Below, piece by piece: positions 43,813 through 52,549 of a stretch of 57,043 nucleotides of DNA. Made by a program: the position numbers and the translations under genes. Source of the stretch: Fibrobacteraceae bacterium (GTDB taxonomy: Bacteria; Fibrobacterota; Fibrobacteria; Fibrobacterales; Fibrobacteraceae); assembly GCA_017631885.1 (NCBI GenBank), contig JAGBSH010000017.1, positions 1 through 57,043 on the forward strand, in the 5' to 3' direction. How positions within the stretch are numbered: the first letter of the stretch is position 1; each line of letters begins with the position of its first letter. The notes under the pieces are model-generated. The model worked only from the letters and a program-made list of their open reading frames with translations. It was not told where the DNA came from and searched no databases.

Positions 43813-45792
43813 ATGAAAGAAGAAATGTTAAAATACCTTTTAGGATCAGCCGAAAATTTTTATTCTGTTTTACAAGAAATGAAAGCAAGCACCGCTTTAA
43901 ACAAAAAATTGCTTGACTTTGTAGAAATTTTGCACCCTGATATAGAATATTCTCATTCTATCAAAAAACTTTTACTCATTTTCTTTTCTCTTTCAAATGA
44001 TGGAAACACCTGTATTTCTTTGAACCCTAACAACCTTTTGAAAAAATGGGAAACAAAATGGAATGGACTTATTTTGCAACAATTAAGTTATTCTGAACTT
44101 AAAGAAAGTGATTTTCCCTCTATTGAAGATTTCAGGGAAATCATAAATTGCGGCTGTCGAGAACTTTTAAGTTTGGATGCTAAAAATTTAGAACCATTAG
44201 TTATTGAAAAAATCAACAACGAGCCTTTTTTATTTGCAAAGAAATATTTTGACGCTAAAAAAAATATTGAAAACTGTTTTAGCAATCCAAACATTTTCAG
44301 TGATGGTTGTGACACTACCCCAAAAGAATTAGAAAATACCGCCAATAAAATAGAATCTCTTATAACCCAACAGGCAAAATCTTTCTTTAAATTGAAACCG
44401 GCACAAATTGAAGCCATAACTCGCGGAGAAAAACAAAATCTAATTATTACTGGTGGGCCAGGCACTGGTAAAACAACGGTTGTATTCTTTTTACTTTGGA
44501 ACTTGCTTCAAAGCAAACCTGAATTACAACAATGGGATATTTACTTTACGGCTCCTAGCGGGAAAGCCGCCGATCGTTTGCGTGAAAGTTTAGAAGAATG
44601 CAAAAATCTGCTTTCTGAAGAATCTCTCAAAGAGCCAACGACACAAAAACTAAGTCAAATTGAAAAAAGCACTCTACATGGTCTTTTAAAATTCCAACCT
44701 AGAGAAAATACTTTCACTTATAGAAAAAATAACCCGTTCCCAGAGAAATCTATTTTTGTTATTGATGAAGCAAGTATGATAGATATTGCTTTATTTTCAT
44801 CATTTTTAGAAGCTCTCCCTAAAAAAGATTTTCGCTTATTTATTTTAGGCGATAAAGACCAACTCCCATCTGTTGACGCGGGTGCTGTACTTGGAGAACT
44901 TCTAGACCTTGGGAAAAAATGTGTTGTGCGCTTGACAGAATCTAATCGCTTTAATGATAATTCTGAAATAGGGCGACTTGCTAAATCGATTCAAGATTTA
45001 AACGCTCCTTTACCTCATTTTTCTACATGGGAAAACTCTACAAATTTATGGCCTAAAGAAAATGACGTTATTAATTTTATCCGTTTAGCCGAAAAAGAAT
45101 CAGATTTAAAAAAGAAAGATGAAGAAGAAAAATTACAAGAAATACTTGAATTATGGGTAAATAAATTCTACAAAAATTTAACTCCTGTTGCAGAAAAAAT
45201 ACATTCTTCTATTAATGAAAAAAATTTTAGCGAAAATGGTTTTTCTGAAAATGATTGGGAACAAGAAGTAAAAAATCGTCATTCATTATGGGAAATAGCT
45301 GAATCTGCAAGAATTCTTTCCGCAGAAAAACGTGGTTTACGAGGGATAGAAAACATTAACAAAATGATTCTCAATATTTTAAAGCAAAAGAATCCTTTTA
45401 GTTTTAATGGTTCTCTTTTAATGTTAAACAAAAATTTGAACTTTTTGAATTTACAAAATGGCGATTCAGGCATTATTGTTAATGCAAAAACACAACCTTC
45501 ACTCATGTTAAAACGGAAAAATGATTTTTTATTTTTCCCTCTCTTTCAATTACCAACTGATTACTTGCAAAGTGCTTTTGCTATTACCATTCATAAATCC
45601 CAAGGTTCTGGTTATAAAAACATTATGATGTTTTTACCTAAATATTCAGGGCACCCACTGCTTAACAGGCAAATTCTCTATACAGGCATAACTCGGACAA
45701 AAAAAGAAAGCCTCACGATAATTGCATTTCATGAGACTTTTAAATCAGCAAAAGAAACTTTAATTCAAAGAGATTCAGGGATTACTATCTAG
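43813..45792 (+). CDS. recD: Exodeoxyribonuclease V subunit alpha
   Basis: The 5'-3' superfamily 1B helicase of RecBCD. 659 residues. The N-terminal helical domain is diverged. Walker A is ITGGPGTGKTTVV near residue 215. FTAPSGKAADRLRES, FVIDEASMIDIALFSSFLEAL (motif II) and LGDKDQLPSVDAGAVLGEL (motif III) follow. FAITIHKSQGSGYKNIMMFLP and LYTGITRTKKESLTII complete the core. A ribosome site GAGGAA precedes the ATG. It completes an intact recCBD operon and overlaps the convergent skp stop by 8 nt. Confidence 0.95.
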   Translation: MKEEMLKYLLGSAENFYSVLQEMKASTALNKKLLDFVEILHPDIEYSHSIKKLLLIFFSLSNDGNTCISLNPNNLLKKWETKWNGLILQQLSYSELKESDFPSIEDFREIINCGCRELLSLDAKNLEPLVIEKINNEPFLFAKKYFDAKKNIENCFSNPNIFSDGCDTTPKELENTANKIESLITQQAKSFFKLKPAQIEAITRGEKQNLIITGGPGTGKTTVVFFLLWNLLQSKPELQQWDIYFTAPSGKAADRLRESLEECKNLLSEESLKEPTTQKLSQIEKSTLHGLLKFQPRENTFTYRKNNPFPEKSIFVIDEASMIDIALFSSFLEALPKKDFRLFILGDKDQLPSVDAGAVLGELLDLGKKCVVRLTESNRFNDNSEIGRLAKSIQDLNAPLPHFSTWENSTNLWPKENDVINFIRLAEKESDLKKKDEEEKLQEILELWVNKFYKNLTPVAEKIHSSINEKNFSENGFSENDWEQEVKNRHSLWEIAESARILSAEKRGLRGIENINKMILNILKQKNPFSFNGSLLMLNKNLNFLNLQNGDSGIIVNAKTQPSLMLKRKNDFLFFPLFQLPTDYLQSAFAITIHKSQGSGYKNIMMFLPKYSGHPLLNRQILYTGITRTKKESLTIIAFHETFKSAKETLIQRDSGITI

Positions 45793-46297
45793 AATTTAAA
45801 TAATCCAAAACTTTTTGCGTTAAATCGTTTTCATTTTTCCAGAAAAGTACAGAACCGGTAGCTCTGTCTACAACCATATCGTAACCTTCCTGTAGAGCGA
45901 TTTCATTTACTGCTTTGCGAATCAATTGGATTATAGGAGCACTTACTTTTTCATTTTCAGAAAGCAATTCTCCAGAACGCCCATAAACGCGAGAAATAAA
46001 ATCTTTCAATTCTGTTTCTTTTTTAGCGTATTCTGCTTCTAACTCTCTCTTTTTTTCATCAGAAAGCATAAGCATTTGTTTGTCTAAACGTTCTTTAATT
46101 GCCGCCAACTCTTTTTGCAATAAGTTTGCTTGTTGTTCCCACTTAGCAACTTGACGATCAAATTCACTTTGAGCATTTTTTGTGCCCTTATAACCTTCAA
46201 AGATAATTTTAGAATCCACATGCGCTATCCGCAGTCCATCTTCTGCAAAAACAGTTGCGATTCCAAAAAGCAATAAGCAAAAGAACAACTTACGCAT
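45785..46297 (-). CDS. OmpH/Skp-family periplasmic chaperone
   Basis: A 170-residue periplasmic chaperone for unfolded outer-membrane proteins. Signal peptide MRKLFFCLLLFGIATVFA, then the small beta-rich trimer core (LRIAHVDSKIIFEGYKGTKNAQSEFDRQV) and a long coiled coil (LLQKELAAIKERLDKQMLMLSDEKKRELEAEYAKKETEL). The end returns to the core with IQLIRKAVNEIALQEGYDMVVDR. It follows bamA by 9 nt, the classic bamA-skp order. Confidence 0.93.
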   Translation of the reverse strand: MRKLFFCLLLFGIATVFAEDGLRIAHVDSKIIFEGYKGTKNAQSEFDRQVAKWEQQANLLQKELAAIKERLDKQMLMLSDEKKRELEAEYAKKETELKDFISRVYGRSGELLSENEKVSAPIIQLIRKAVNEIALQEGYDMVVDRATGSVLFWKNENDLTQKVLDYLNSR

Positions 46298-46306
46298 AGA
46301 AACCTC

Positions 46307-49045
46307 CTAGAATCCTTGACCTATAACAAAGTTGAAGTTCATTGAACCAACATCTTCTTCTTCGTAACCAGAATAAGTTTCACCTGGATCAAGTGGCCAA
46401 GCAAAATCAAAGCCAATAATACCAAGCATTGGTACAACCACACGGAAACCAAAACCAATATCTCGTTTCAAAGAAGAAGGGTCCCATTCACGAAGTGGAT
46501 TTTTCTGGTCCATTGAGACCTTGGTATATGGGTCATAAATTTCACCAAACACATTACCGGCATCAAAGAAGAATGGCAGTAAATAGAATACTTGTGGCAC
46601 AATACCCCATTGGATTTCAGCACCAAAATACTGGTAACTGCGGCCTAAACGACGATACCCTATAGAGCCAGAATTATAACCACGCATCATACCTTCATAG
46701 CCAAGAACGCCACCCATAGAATACAAAGTACGATATTGTAGCGGGCTTCCAAAAATCACACCGTATTCGTTTGTCAAAGCAAGAGTCAAGCGATCACGGA
46801 ATAATGGGAACCACCACTTAATAGTCGCTTCTGTTTTTACAAAACTGAAATCACTAAATAAGATATCATCAGCTACTTGAATGTCTAATTCATAGCGAGA
46901 ACCATCTGTTGGGAATTGAGGCAAGTTCTTATCATCTCGAACTAAACGGAAATTCAAGGCCGATTCAACACCTGTAAAGCGGACAAAGCTATTATCCACA
47001 TTATCACCTTGCTTATTCATAAGCCAGCTATAGCCAACTTGTCCGTAGAAATAATCATCAGGCCATTTCAAACGTTTTCCAACATAAACGCTACCACCAT
47101 AACGAGTTATTGATGGATCGTCATCTTGATCCCACCAGCCATAGCTCAAGCTAGCGCCAACACTCACAGGCATATCTAAGAAATAAGGTTCAGAGAAACT
47201 AATAGAAGCATATTTTTTATCAGCGCCATATTCAAAGCTTACGGCGGCACTTTGGCCATCACCCATACAGCAGTTCGGGATAGAAACACTAGCCGTTCCA
47301 GTCAAACCATCACTTTCACTATAAGCTACGCCCAAACTAAATTGCCCTGTGCCAGCTTCTTTTTCAGTTACCGTGAAATCCAAATCTACTTCTTGTTCAT
47401 TAACTACTTTAATATCAGGTAAAACCATATCAAAGTAATTCAACTGCATAATTTCTCTAAAGCTACGTTCAAGTGCAGACTGGCGATAAGTATCTCCTGG
47501 GAAAAGACGAACTTCTCGGCGGATAACTTTATCTTTTGTTTTAGTGTTGCCATGAATATAAACCTTATGAATTTGAGCTGGCAAACCTTCATACATACGG
47601 AAACTGAGATTGATTACAGAATCATTTACAAATTCTCTAGATTCTTCGTATTGAGCAAAGAGATAACCATCTTCTCGATAAATATCCATAATCGCTTTTT
47701 TAGAAGCCTCATATTGATAGAAATCAAACGGCTTTCCTTTTTCTAAGCGAACAGTGCGTTTAAGAAGCGGTTCTGGTAAAACTTCATTACCCGAAAAATG
47801 AACATCGCCGGCATAATAACGTCTGCCTTCATTTAACGAAATCAAGATTTCCATTGCATTCGAAACTTTTGAAGAATCGTAATTGGCAAGGACTGGGAAA
47901 AATTCTTCGAGAGTATAACGAACAAGGCGCTTTTCATCAAAGTCACGGCGTTTTTTTCCAAGAGCTAACAAAGAATCTATCTTCTTATTTTCCCAACGTT
48001 TAACGGGCAATTTTTTTATCCATTCTTTGCGCAATTTAGAATAACGAACAAGTCCATTTAAAATTTCACTTGCCGTCACTTCGTCGCCAACATAAGGCAA
48101 TGGACGAGAAAGACCAGACTTACTACCACGATAACGTCTAAAGTAATGTTCTGGAAGTTCTCTTGTTTTACCAGCCATCTCGTGCATTAAATGAGTTGAA
48201 TCTTCTATCGCATTATTCATTTGCGAATAGAGTCTTTCTAGCTTTTCACCAGGTTTAACAAGACGCCCCATATAAAAACCACAAGTAGAATCTGGCATAT
48301 ATTCTGCCCGATAGTCTTTAAGTTCAGCATCAAGATAACCAAAATGTTTGGCTACATTCAAGATAGTATCACGGTCGCTTTCAAAAATAAGTTCTTTAAA
48401 TTCCCCATCGCCCCACCAGTTAGCCACTTTGGTAACCATGTGGTCTGTAAATTCTTCATCTGGAATATGTTCATTGCCATCGATAGTAATACGGCGGACT
48501 TTTACTTTTTCGCCTTCACGGATTACAAAGAGAATTTTGTTTTCATATTCAGACACTCTTTCTTCACGATACCCGACCTCGGCTAGTAGATAACCTTCGG
48601 AACGATAATGAGCAAGCAATGCTTGTCTATCACGTTCAAGTTGGCTTTTACTATAAACCTGGCCATTAACCATAGAAGTTTTAAGCATCAAATCTTCTAC
48701 AGCTATTTCATCATAACCTTCAAATTCAATAGTATCCAATGCTGGGAGTTCTTTTACTCTAAAAATCAAATCCAATTCATTTGGTGTTCCAGTGTAATCC
48801 ACCCAAGCAGAAACATCATCAAAATACCCTGATTCATACAAAGAAGAAACGCTAGACTTAATTTTATCAGAAAGAACCATCGGAGAAAAGCTCTGGCCAT
48901 CACGCACACTAACGCGACTAAGCACAGAACGTTCGTCCATATTCACGATACCTTCTACACGAACCAGGCGAACGCGGTTTTCAAGCATAAATTCTTCGGA
49001 AGGATTCGCTAACTGCGAAAAAGCCGAAGCAAATAAAGCCAACAC
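46307..49045 (-). CDS. bamA: Outer-membrane protein assembly factor BamA
   Basis: Inserts beta-barrel proteins into the outer membrane. At least 912 residues. POTRA domains are visible from VRLVRVEGIVNMDERSVLSRVSVRDGQ onward, with later repeats VRRITIDGNEHIPDEEF and AQIHKVYIHGNTKTKDKVIRREV. The C-terminal barrel has GVLGYEGMMRGYNSG, PFFFDAGNVFGE and IGFGFRVVVPMLGIIGFDFAW, ending in NFVIGQGF. A roughly 120-residue insert between POTRA units (GKTRELPEHYFRRYRG to FFPVLANYDSSK) is unusual. The coordinates use the first conventional start, GTG at 49045, but this truncates the signal peptide; the frame stays open to a TAG at 49076-49078, and a CTG at 49069 after GGTAGG would give a full signal peptide. 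Confidence 0.93.
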   Translation of the reverse strand: MLALFASAFSQLANPSEEFMLENRVRLVRVEGIVNMDERSVLSRVSVRDGQSFSPMVLSDKIKSSVSSLYESGYFDDVSAWVDYTGTPNELDLIFRVKELPALDTIEFEGYDEIAVEDLMLKTSMVNGQVYSKSQLERDRQALLAHYRSEGYLLAEVGYREERVSEYENKILFVIREGEKVKVRRITIDGNEHIPDEEFTDHMVTKVANWWGDGEFKELIFESDRDTILNVAKHFGYLDAELKDYRAEYMPDSTCGFYMGRLVKPGEKLERLYSQMNNAIEDSTHLMHEMAGKTRELPEHYFRRYRGSKSGLSRPLPYVGDEVTASEILNGLVRYSKLRKEWIKKLPVKRWENKKIDSLLALGKKRRDFDEKRLVRYTLEEFFPVLANYDSSKVSNAMEILISLNEGRRYYAGDVHFSGNEVLPEPLLKRTVRLEKGKPFDFYQYEASKKAIMDIYREDGYLFAQYEESREFVNDSVINLSFRMYEGLPAQIHKVYIHGNTKTKDKVIRREVRLFPGDTYRQSALERSFREIMQLNYFDMVLPDIKVVNEQEVDLDFTVTEKEAGTGQFSLGVAYSESDGLTGTASVSIPNCCMGDGQSAAVSFEYGADKKYASISFSEPYFLDMPVSVGASLSYGWWDQDDDPSITRYGGSVYVGKRLKWPDDYFYGQVGYSWLMNKQGDNVDNSFVRFTGVESALNFRLVRDDKNLPQFPTDGSRYELDIQVADDILFSDFSFVKTEATIKWWFPLFRDRLTLALTNEYGVIFGSPLQYRTLYSMGGVLGYEGMMRGYNSGSIGYRRLGRSYQYFGAEIQWGIVPQVFYLLPFFFDAGNVFGEIYDPYTKVSMDQKNPLREWDPSSLKRDIGFGFRVVVPMLGIIGFDFAWPLDPGETYSGYEEEDVGSMNFNFVIGQGF

Positions 49046-49100
49046 TATTACAACAAAACGATAGAACAGAATAACCTACCATGGAAAAATTTTTCGGTTT

Positions 49101-49108
49101 CAAAAATA
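49101..49108 (-). promoter_or_regulatory. Candidate -7 element (TATTTTTG) for bamA
   Basis: TATTTTTG on the minus strand, 32 nt upstream of the CTG at 49069, fits TAnnTTTG. It makes translation from the CTG/ATT region possible on a leader of ordinary length. Confidence 0.35.
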
Positions 49109-49232
49109 CAAAAATCTATCACTTTAAAAAACAAAAGAAACCTCAAAAAACCACCATATTCCTTCAAAAAAGCCTTTTTTCAAGAAACTACTTTGAGTAT
49201 GTTCAATAGAAAACCTTAAAAAAGGAAAATCT

Positions 49233-49403
49233 ATGAAATACAGAAAATACATCTGCAAAATATGTGGCTATATCTATGACGAAGAAAAAGGCATTCCAAA
49301 AGCAGGAATTCCTCCTTATACCCTTTTTGATGATTTACCAGAAGATTTTGTTTGCCCAAAATGCAAAGCGAACAAATCAGCTTTTGTTCTTTTAGACGAT
49401 TAA
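49233..49403 (+). CDS. Rubredoxin
   Basis: A 56-residue one-iron electron carrier. MKYRKYICKICGYIYDEEKG has the first CxxC pair, PPYTLFDDLPEDFVCPKCKA the second, and KSAFVLLDD the end; this is a complete rubredoxin with all four iron-ligand Cys. AAAGGAAAA gives a good ribosome site. It is an anaerobe-typical protein for oxygen or superoxide reduction, fitting a rumen or gut-type organism. It stands alone on the plus strand, divergent from bamA and overlapping the convergent methyltransferase stop by 4 nt. Confidence 0.96.
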   Translation: MKYRKYICKICGYIYDEEKGIPKAGIPPYTLFDDLPEDFVCPKCKANKSAFVLLDD

Positions 49404-50161
49404 GCTTTTTTCTTTAATTTCGCACAAAAAATCGGGCCACGGCCGTCACATAAATCAGGCAACATGTGTAAACCAAACTCTGTTTGTTCTGTCCCTTCAA
49501 ATAAGGGTTCTATAGAAAGCACTTCTATAAGCCCTTTCCTTTTTTTCAAAATTTTTCGGACGACGCCATCATTTTCTTCTGGCGAAAGCGCACAAGTGCT
49601 ATAAAGGATTTCGCCTCCGGGGCGTAAAGCATCTACTGCAGAAGCAAGCAAGCTCCCTTGTTCAACAGCTAAGCGTTTAATGCGTCCAACGCTCCACATA
49701 GATAAATGTTCTTTAGAATTCATTACATGGCGTTCCGAAGAACAAGGAGCATCTACAAGAATTTTATCAAAAGACTCTGGCCGAAAACGCCCAAAACGTT
49801 CGCCTGGATAACCAGAAACCGTAACAATCTTTGCAAAATTTTCTGGCAAAGAATTCATTACCACACGGCGTAATCGTTCTCGCCTATCCGGAGAACGATC
49901 ATTACTTTGCAAACTCCCTTCACCTTTAAGGGCATTTGCAAGCACCAATGTTTTACCACCTGGAGCAGCACACATATCAAGGACATCCATACCAGGCAAA
50001 ACACCAAGAGCATTAGCCGCAAAAAAAGAAGCTTCATCTAAAAAGTAAGGCGTTGCATTTTCTATCTGCAATTCTTTAGGCTTGTTCTCGCCAAGCAAAG
50101 CTTTCTGAAGAGCTTCCCAACGAGGCCCAAATAAGTTTGCATAATATTCAAAAAAATCCAT
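49400..50161 (-). CDS. RsmB/NOP-family RNA m5C methyltransferase
   Basis: A 253-residue SAM-dependent cytosine-5 methyltransferase for RNA. Motif I is VLDMCAAPGGKTLVLANAL; ILVDAPCSSERHV carries the catalytic-site PC motif, and ILYSTCALSPEENDGVV the second Cys. It is short for bacterial RsmB/RsmF, with no NusB-like or PUA domain, so it resembles the compact NSUN4-type enzymes. The target nucleotide cannot be assigned. It follows the NERD-helicase gene by 25 nt on the same strand. Confidence 0.88.
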   Translation of the reverse strand: MDFFEYYANLFGPRWEALQKALLGENKPKELQIENATPYFLDEASFFAANALGVLPGMDVLDMCAAPGGKTLVLANALKGEGSLQSNDRSPDRRERLRRVVMNSLPENFAKIVTVSGYPGERFGRFRPESFDKILVDAPCSSERHVMNSKEHLSMWSVGRIKRLAVEQGSLLASAVDALRPGGEILYSTCALSPEENDGVVRKILKKRKGLIEVLSIEPLFEGTEQTEFGLHMLPDLCDGRGPIFCAKLKKKA

Positions 50162-50186
50162 GTTTTAAATTTAAAAAAGTTACAAA

Positions 50187-51953
50187 TCACTTTTTATAAA
50201 ACACCGTTAAAATTTGTTTTGCTCGGGTTGCCCCTACAAGCAAACGCCTTTTCCAATCGCCGCGGTCACTAATTTCAATAGGTTCTTCTACGTCTATTAA
50301 AAACACAGCACGAGCATCTAAACCTTTAATCCGATGACTACTTACAATATTTACTTTATCTTTAATCAAGCTTTTTGTGCCAACATCATTCCAAACAAAA
50401 CGGTCGTCTTTTAAATTTTTCAACAAAGAATTCCCTTTTGCACGCATAGAAACCACTAGCACTTCAGAAGCCAAAAGATTAAATTTTCTAATTAAATTTT
50501 CATATTCTTTTACGACCAAAGATTCCAAATCTTCTGCATTTGAATAAAAATTTTCTTTAACAGCCGGGCCTTGTGGCAAGTTATTATAATGCGCTAATGA
50601 AAAACCAGTTTTCTTATAAACCCATTCAAGAATTCTTTTTGTATTACGGAAACCTCTTGAAAGAACCATTACCGGCATAGAAAGTACTTGAGCATTTTCT
50701 TCGCCATTTCTGCTTCCATAAAGTCGTTGCGCAGGGTCATAAAAGAAACGAACAAATCCCTTTTCCGGAACACGCAATAAATTCACCAAAGAATCCACCC
50801 AATCACTTGCAAAATCTTGGCCTTCATCAATAATCACAGCATCATAGAAAAATTTTTCCCGGGCTTTTTTATCTTTTTTCAAAACCTTTTCAGCGCGACA
50901 AAAACCTTGCGGTAAAATTTTATCATAATATTCTCCCCGAGAGATTCCCTTATCTAATTTAAGTTTAGCTGTTTTCACATATTTTTCACACCACTTTGAA
51001 TAAGGTAAAACATCAATACGCCCAAAACTTATTCCACCATCTTTCCCATATTTTGCTTTAACATTTAGCATTTCTTTTTCTAATTCTCGTTTCACAGAAA
51101 ATGACAATTCAGAAGCAAGCAAATCATTATAACACGCAATAGCAACACTTTTACCAATTCTTGATAGTCTGAGTGCTTCCCAAAGGACCATGTGCGATTT
51201 TCCAGAACCAGCCACCCCTTTAATTCTCACACGCAAGTTTTCAGAAATTGAATCCATAAGCATACATTGTACATCACTTGCCTGTTCAACAAAGCTATCA
51301 TTTTCTTTTAAAATTTCTCCAGTACTAGGTCTATCGCCATTTCCATCTAAAAAATCCTGCAAAGCAAAAAAAGCTTCTTCATCTAAAGTTTCATTTGGGT
51401 AAGGTAAATTATTAAATGATCTTTCTGGAATTTCTAAAATATCAATTAAACATTTTTCAAACTTTTTTACATCCAACAAATCAGGTCTCAAAAGCACTCT
51501 TTTGCGTGAACATTCTGCCCTTGGAATCCCTTCCATTGTATCCATATCACTAAAGCAAAGAGCCCATTGAACGCGTACTCTATAAAATTCTTTTGGAAAA
51601 GGCGCCTTCAACAAATATTTCATATAATCATGAAACGGAGAAATCAAAGACCGCACTTGTTCTACAGGAGATTTATCTAACAAATGTTCTGCCTGAAACC
51701 ATTCTGTACGTTTCAATTCTTCATTATAACGCGTACTCACTTTCCCTGATTTACACTCGATAAGTAACATCCCATAATGTTTATGATAAATAACGCAATC
51801 TACTTCTCTACACGTAAAACCCAAAAAAGTTTCAAAATCCAAATTACGATTCATCCAAACAAACCAATCATCAGAAAGCAAACTTGCCATGCGAAACAAA
51901 TCCCTTTCTGCACGAGACTTACATTCTGTATTCAACCCAACTCGAATAGTCAT
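50187..51953 (-). CDS. NERD-domain nuclease fused to UvrD-like helicase
   Basis: A 588-residue protein. The N-terminal NERD (nuclease-related) domain shows FTCREVDCVIYHKHYGMLLIECKSG, the D-(N)-ExK core of PD-(D/E)xK nucleases. The ATPase part has Walker A in GVAGSGKSHMVLWEAL (about residue 255), motif II in VIIDEGQDFASDW and the C-terminal GATRAKQILTVFY motif VI. Such NERD-helicases occur scattered in bacteria, sometimes in defence islands, but the biological role is not established. The ATG at 51953 has CAGGAG upstream and gives a NERD domain of usual start. It is next to a restriction-enzyme relic. Confidence 0.85.
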   Translation of the reverse strand: MTIRVGLNTECKSRAERDLFRMASLLSDDWFVWMNRNLDFETFLGFTCREVDCVIYHKHYGMLLIECKSGKVSTRYNEELKRTEWFQAEHLLDKSPVEQVRSLISPFHDYMKYLLKAPFPKEFYRVRVQWALCFSDMDTMEGIPRAECSRKRVLLRPDLLDVKKFEKCLIDILEIPERSFNNLPYPNETLDEEAFFALQDFLDGNGDRPSTGEILKENDSFVEQASDVQCMLMDSISENLRVRIKGVAGSGKSHMVLWEALRLSRIGKSVAIACYNDLLASELSFSVKRELEKEMLNVKAKYGKDGGISFGRIDVLPYSKWCEKYVKTAKLKLDKGISRGEYYDKILPQGFCRAEKVLKKDKKAREKFFYDAVIIDEGQDFASDWVDSLVNLLRVPEKGFVRFFYDPAQRLYGSRNGEENAQVLSMPVMVLSRGFRNTKRILEWVYKKTGFSLAHYNNLPQGPAVKENFYSNAEDLESLVVKEYENLIRKFNLLASEVLVVSMRAKGNSLLKNLKDDRFVWNDVGTKSLIKDKVNIVSSHRIKGLDARAVFLIDVEEPIEISDRGDWKRRLLVGATRAKQILTVFYKK

Positions 51954-52107
51954 AAAAACTCCTGAACAAAATTCAAATTTTGTTTTTTTCTTAATATATA
52001 ATCCCAATTACGAATTGAAAATAAAAAATTATCTATATTCCCAATATGGCTTTTTAGCTGCATCGGCGGTTGTGTGCCGGTCGGGTAAACGAGCTACCAG
52101 TTTTTAG

Positions 52108-52281
52108 AGTTGTGTAGAAACTAAAGGCGACCACCTTGAAGCTCAAAAGAAAATTGAACTAGGAAATTTATGGGCTGCTAAAGCTGGGAATAATTATCGA
52201 TATTGTCTTGTATATAAAGATCGTCATGTTGATGGAGTATATACCAAAGATGAGTTTCTAAACACAATAAGCAAGTGGTAA
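52108..52281 (+). pseudogene. Relic of a type III restriction enzyme (Res-like) C-terminus
   Basis: About 57 open codons without a start, preceded by an in-frame TAG at 52105. The translation begins SCVETKGDHLEAQKKIEL and continues with GNLWAAKAGNNYRYCLVYK and GVYTKDEFLNTISKW before a TAA. The ETKGDH segment is the ExK half of a PD-(D/E)xK nuclease, and the pattern resembles the very end of Res subunits of type III systems. The rest of the gene is missing, so it is a deletion remnant. The source family is from memory and unverified. The sequence upstream (52040-52100) is unusually GC-rich and unassigned; nothing else is seen in 51954-52107. Confidence 0.6.
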
Positions 52282-52372
52282 AATTTCATATTCTCTTGTT
52301 TCAAATCTGTTGTCAAATTTAATGCATAATTGTTGGACTATTATGGACCACTTCAAACAGAAACTGAGAACT

Positions 52373-52549
52373 TTAACCCTCGGAATTTTCAACAGCCCAA
52401 TTTTCTAAGGCAAACTCATGAATTTCTGTAGCAACAGAGTCTAAATGCATTTTATCATCAGTAGATGAGGTTGGATAAACACAAGAAAGTGACAACTTTC
52501 GCGTTTGGCAAGAATTCTCTTGATAATCCACAAATTCTCCATTAATTTT
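52373..52549 (-). pseudogene. In-frame 58-codon extension beyond the lipoprotein stop codon
   Basis: Directly after the TAA of the lipoprotein gene (52550-52552), the same frame stays open for 58 codons (KINGEFVDYQENSCQTRKL, then SCVYPTSSTDDKMHLDS and EIHEFALENWAVENSEG) before a TAA at 52373-52375. Composition and spacing look like real coding sequence rather than chance. Either a point mutation made the stop and the original protein was about 397 residues, or the stop is read through. The remaining 91 bp to the restriction relic contain nothing recognisable. Confidence 0.5.

Noticed and set aside
44088-44465. Antisense ORF inside recD, 125 codons
   Set aside because: Overlaps the Walker A region of recD on the other strand and has no protein-like features of its own.
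52050-52095. tRNA-like GC-rich segment; the minus strand contains GGTAGCTCG, like a D-arm
   Set aside because: No complete cloverleaf, no GTTCRA-type T-loop and no acceptor pairing could be found, so a tRNA or attachment site is not supported.
50187-52281. A complete new anti-phage system made of the NERD-helicase, methyltransferase and Res relic
   Set aside because: The methyltransferase is an RNA m5C enzyme of housekeeping type, and the Res relic is on the opposite strand and non-functional; only the NERD-helicase itself remains as a candidate.
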